A stretch of DNA of 40,602 bases from Akkermansia sp. (GTDB lineage: Bacteria > Verrucomicrobiota > Verrucomicrobiia > Verrucomicrobiales > Akkermansiaceae): the NCBI GenBank assembly GCA_024405435.1, contig JAKSOU010000020.1, positions 1 to 40,602 on the forward strand. Reading direction: 5' to 3'. Below the pieces are notes generated by a model. That model saw only the letters and a program-made list of their open reading frames with translations, did no database searches and had not been told where the DNA came from. Shown one piece after another: positions 39,035 to 40,602 of this stretch. A program made the translations under genes and the position numbers. Position 1 is the first letter of the stretch. Each line of letters starts with the position of its first letter.

Positions 39035-40602
39035 TCACATGGTGATGGCGAAGGCCAGCTTGGCATCGATGGTCTTGCGCAGGATTTCCACCAGGACATC
39101 GGAGACGGGCTTGTCCGTCTTGACGATGGCGAGGGAGTTCCCGCTCTCGTAGTCGGTGGGGGCCACGATGTTCTCGATGTTGATTCCGGCATCGGAGAGG
39201 GTTTGGCCGATGGTGGCGACCACGCCGGGGCGGTCTGCATAGCGCAGGACGAGGGTGTTTCCGGGGAGTGCGGCGTAGAGGTGCTTGAAGCCGCCGATGC
39301 GGGAGACCACGGGTGTGCCCTCCACAATGGTGCCGCGCACGCCGGTGATGCGCTCCCTGCCGTCCACCTCTGTGTGGATGTTGATGTCCAGCTGGTCGTC
39401 GTAGAGCTTGTCGTCCATGGGCTCATAGGCCTTGTAGACGATACCGTGCTCGCGGAAGGAGGCCTCCGCGGCGGCGGGCATGAGGCCGTGCTCCGCGCCG
39501 GGGACGGCGCCTTGGAGAATCCAGGGCGTGAACCACTTGCGGAAGCTGCGCAGGTTGTTGTAGAACACGCAGTCGATGCGGCGGATGGGCTTGCAGTCGG
39601 CGGCGTGGCAGCAGAGCTTGCCGAGCATCTCCGCCAGGTGCAGGTGCGCGGAGCTGAGGTTGGCGGGCATTTCCGCGTTCACCACATAGGTGGTGTCGCC
39701 CTTGGCGAAATAGTCGTGCATCTGCTCTGCGGCGCGCATGGCGGCCATCTTGTTGGCCTCCTTGGTGTTGGCGCCCAGGTGGGGCAGCATCACGTCCGCA
39801 ATGTCGGCGCTGGGCTGGTTGGCGGCGGCGTCCTTGGGGTGCACGTCCGTGCAGTAGATAATGTTCTTGCCCTCGGCCTTGGCGGCGCGCAGGGCGTCTT
39901 CGTCCACCACGCCGTAGCGGGCGCAGTTCACCAGCATGGCGCCGTCCTTCATCTTGCCGATGAGCTCCGCGTTCACGTAGTTCTTGGTGGCGGGGCCGCC
40001 GGGCACGTGGATGGAGATGATGTCCGCGGTGGAGAATATCTCGTCCAGCTCTGCGGGGGTGGCGCCGATGTTGAGGGCGCGCTGCTTGGAGAGGAAGTGG
40101 TCGTAGCCGAGGACCTTGCACTCGAAGCCCTGGAGGCGCATGACGAGCTGGCGGCCGATGTTGCCGAGGCCGATGATGCCGACGGTCTTGCCGGTGAGCT
40201 CGCGGCCCATGTACTTCTTCTTGTTCCACTCCCCGGCGCGGGTGGTGACATCCGCGGGGATGACGAAGCGGTAGGCGGCGAGCACCATGGCCACCACCTC
40301 CTCCGCCACGGCGTTGGAGTTGGCGCCCGGCGTGTTCATCACGTCCACCCCCTTGGTGCGGGCGTGCACGTAGTCGATGTTGTCGTACCCGGCGCCGGCG
40401 CGGATGACGCACTTGAGGGAGGGCAGGGCGTCGATGACGGCGGCGGTCACCTTCTCAGAGCGCACGATGAGCCCGGCGGCGTCCGGGTTGGCGGCCACCT
40501 GGGCCTCGATGGGGTCGGTGTCGTTCTGCACCACCTCGTACCCGGCGGCGGTGAGCTGGGCGGCGGCGGCTTTGTCGAGTTTGGTCGGTATGAGTATCTT
40601 CA
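39035..40602 (-). CDS. serA: D-3-phosphoglycerate dehydrogenase (5' end cut by one base)
   Basis: The gene reads MKILIPTKLDKAAAAQL at the right edge; the A of its ATG would be base 40603. The full protein is about 522 residues, the long type I SerA form, and oxidises 3-phosphoglycerate with NAD in the first step of serine synthesis. It shows the 2-hydroxyacid dehydrogenase fold with GIIGLGNIGRQL (NAD binding, about 142-153), NCARYGVVDEDAL, LPHLGANTKEA (catalytic His), an intervening ASB-like domain, and a C-terminal ACT domain (about 450-522: RPGVVATIGQTLSDAGINIENI) that normally senses serine. A strong terminator follows. Confidence 0.92.
   Translation of the reverse strand, partial: KILIPTKLDKAAAAQLTAAGYEVVQNDTDPIEAQVAANPDAAGLIVRSEKVTAAVIDALPSLKCVIRAGAGYDNIDYVHARTKGVDVMNTPGANSNAVAEEVVAMVLAAYRFVIPADVTTRAGEWNKKKYMGRELTGKTVGIIGLGNIGRQLVMRLQGFECKVLGYDHFLSKQRALNIGATPAELDEIFSTADIISIHVPGGPATKNYVNAELIGKMKDGAMLVNCARYGVVDEDALRAAKAEGKNIIYCTDVHPKDAAANQPSADIADVMLPHLGANTKEANKMAAMRAAEQMHDYFAKGDTTYVVNAEMPANLSSAHLHLAEMLGKLCCHAADCKPIRRIDCVFYNNLRSFRKWFTPWILQGAVPGAEHGLMPAAAEASFREHGIVYKAYEPMDDKLYDDQLDINIHTEVDGRERITGVRGTIVEGTPVVSRIGGFKHLYAALPGNTLVLRYADRPGVVATIGQTLSDAGINIENIVAPTDYESGNSLAIVKTDKPVSDVLVEILRKTIDAKLAFAITM

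Overview
The window looks like a chromosomal segment of a high-GC Verrucomicrobium close to Akkermansia. This is an inference from content: a Verru_Chthon cassette A type pilin-like protein, a giant autotransporter with the N-terminus MKLHLPKGLRAAL (familiar from Akkermansia autotransporters), Gram-negative envelope genes (LolC/E-type permease, arabinose-5-phosphate isomerase, several lipoproteins) and a PurF of the long Bacteroidetes/Verrucomicrobia type. I see no transposase, integrase, prophage or CRISPR array.

Layout. 1-419: two identical tRNA-Gly(GCC) genes, their terminator, and a second copy of the terminator plus the tRNA 3' end beyond a palindrome-rich insert. 848-4804: Verru_Chthon cassette A-like surface protein. 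5144-8252: secreted or small proteins (proline-rich lipoprotein, YlbF-family protein with a cysteine-rich tail, 3D-domain protein, IdeS/Mac-like cysteine peptidase). 8362-13598: carboxynorspermidine/saccharopine dehydrogenase, ankyrin lipoprotein overlapping birA, convergent pdxA with a small membrane protein, and a small lipoprotein. 14016-24485: one 3489-residue autotransporter. 24651-28976: tRNA-Arg(CCG), two tandem SGNH hydrolases (one degenerate), Sua5, aldehyde dehydrogenase. 29052-32814: ECF sigma factor and a purM-purF operon. 33010-35608: LolC/E-like permease and a GYF-RDD membrane protein. 35657-40602: class V aminotransferase, thioesterase, tRNA-Leu(UAA), rpsF, kdsD and serA, whose ATG lies one base beyond the window.

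Two genome-wide habits stand out. First, many genes carry good sigma70-type promoters whose -10 box ends only 6-9 nt before the ATG, and Shine-Dalgarno sequences are nearly absent. Leaderless or near-leaderless mRNAs are therefore predicted for about eight genes. Second, AT-rich arrays of 7-nt repeats (RATTKAC and four other heptamer families) sit between genes, and the RATTKAC type begins exactly at stop codons and runs into GC-rich hairpins.

The protein I find most interesting is the IdeS/Mac-like secreted peptidase at 7407-8252, which keeps the Lys, Cys, His and Asp residues of the streptococcal IgG-cleaving enzyme. No multi-gene defence or mobile system is evident. All functional calls rest on reading the sequence and on remembered family features; no database search was run.
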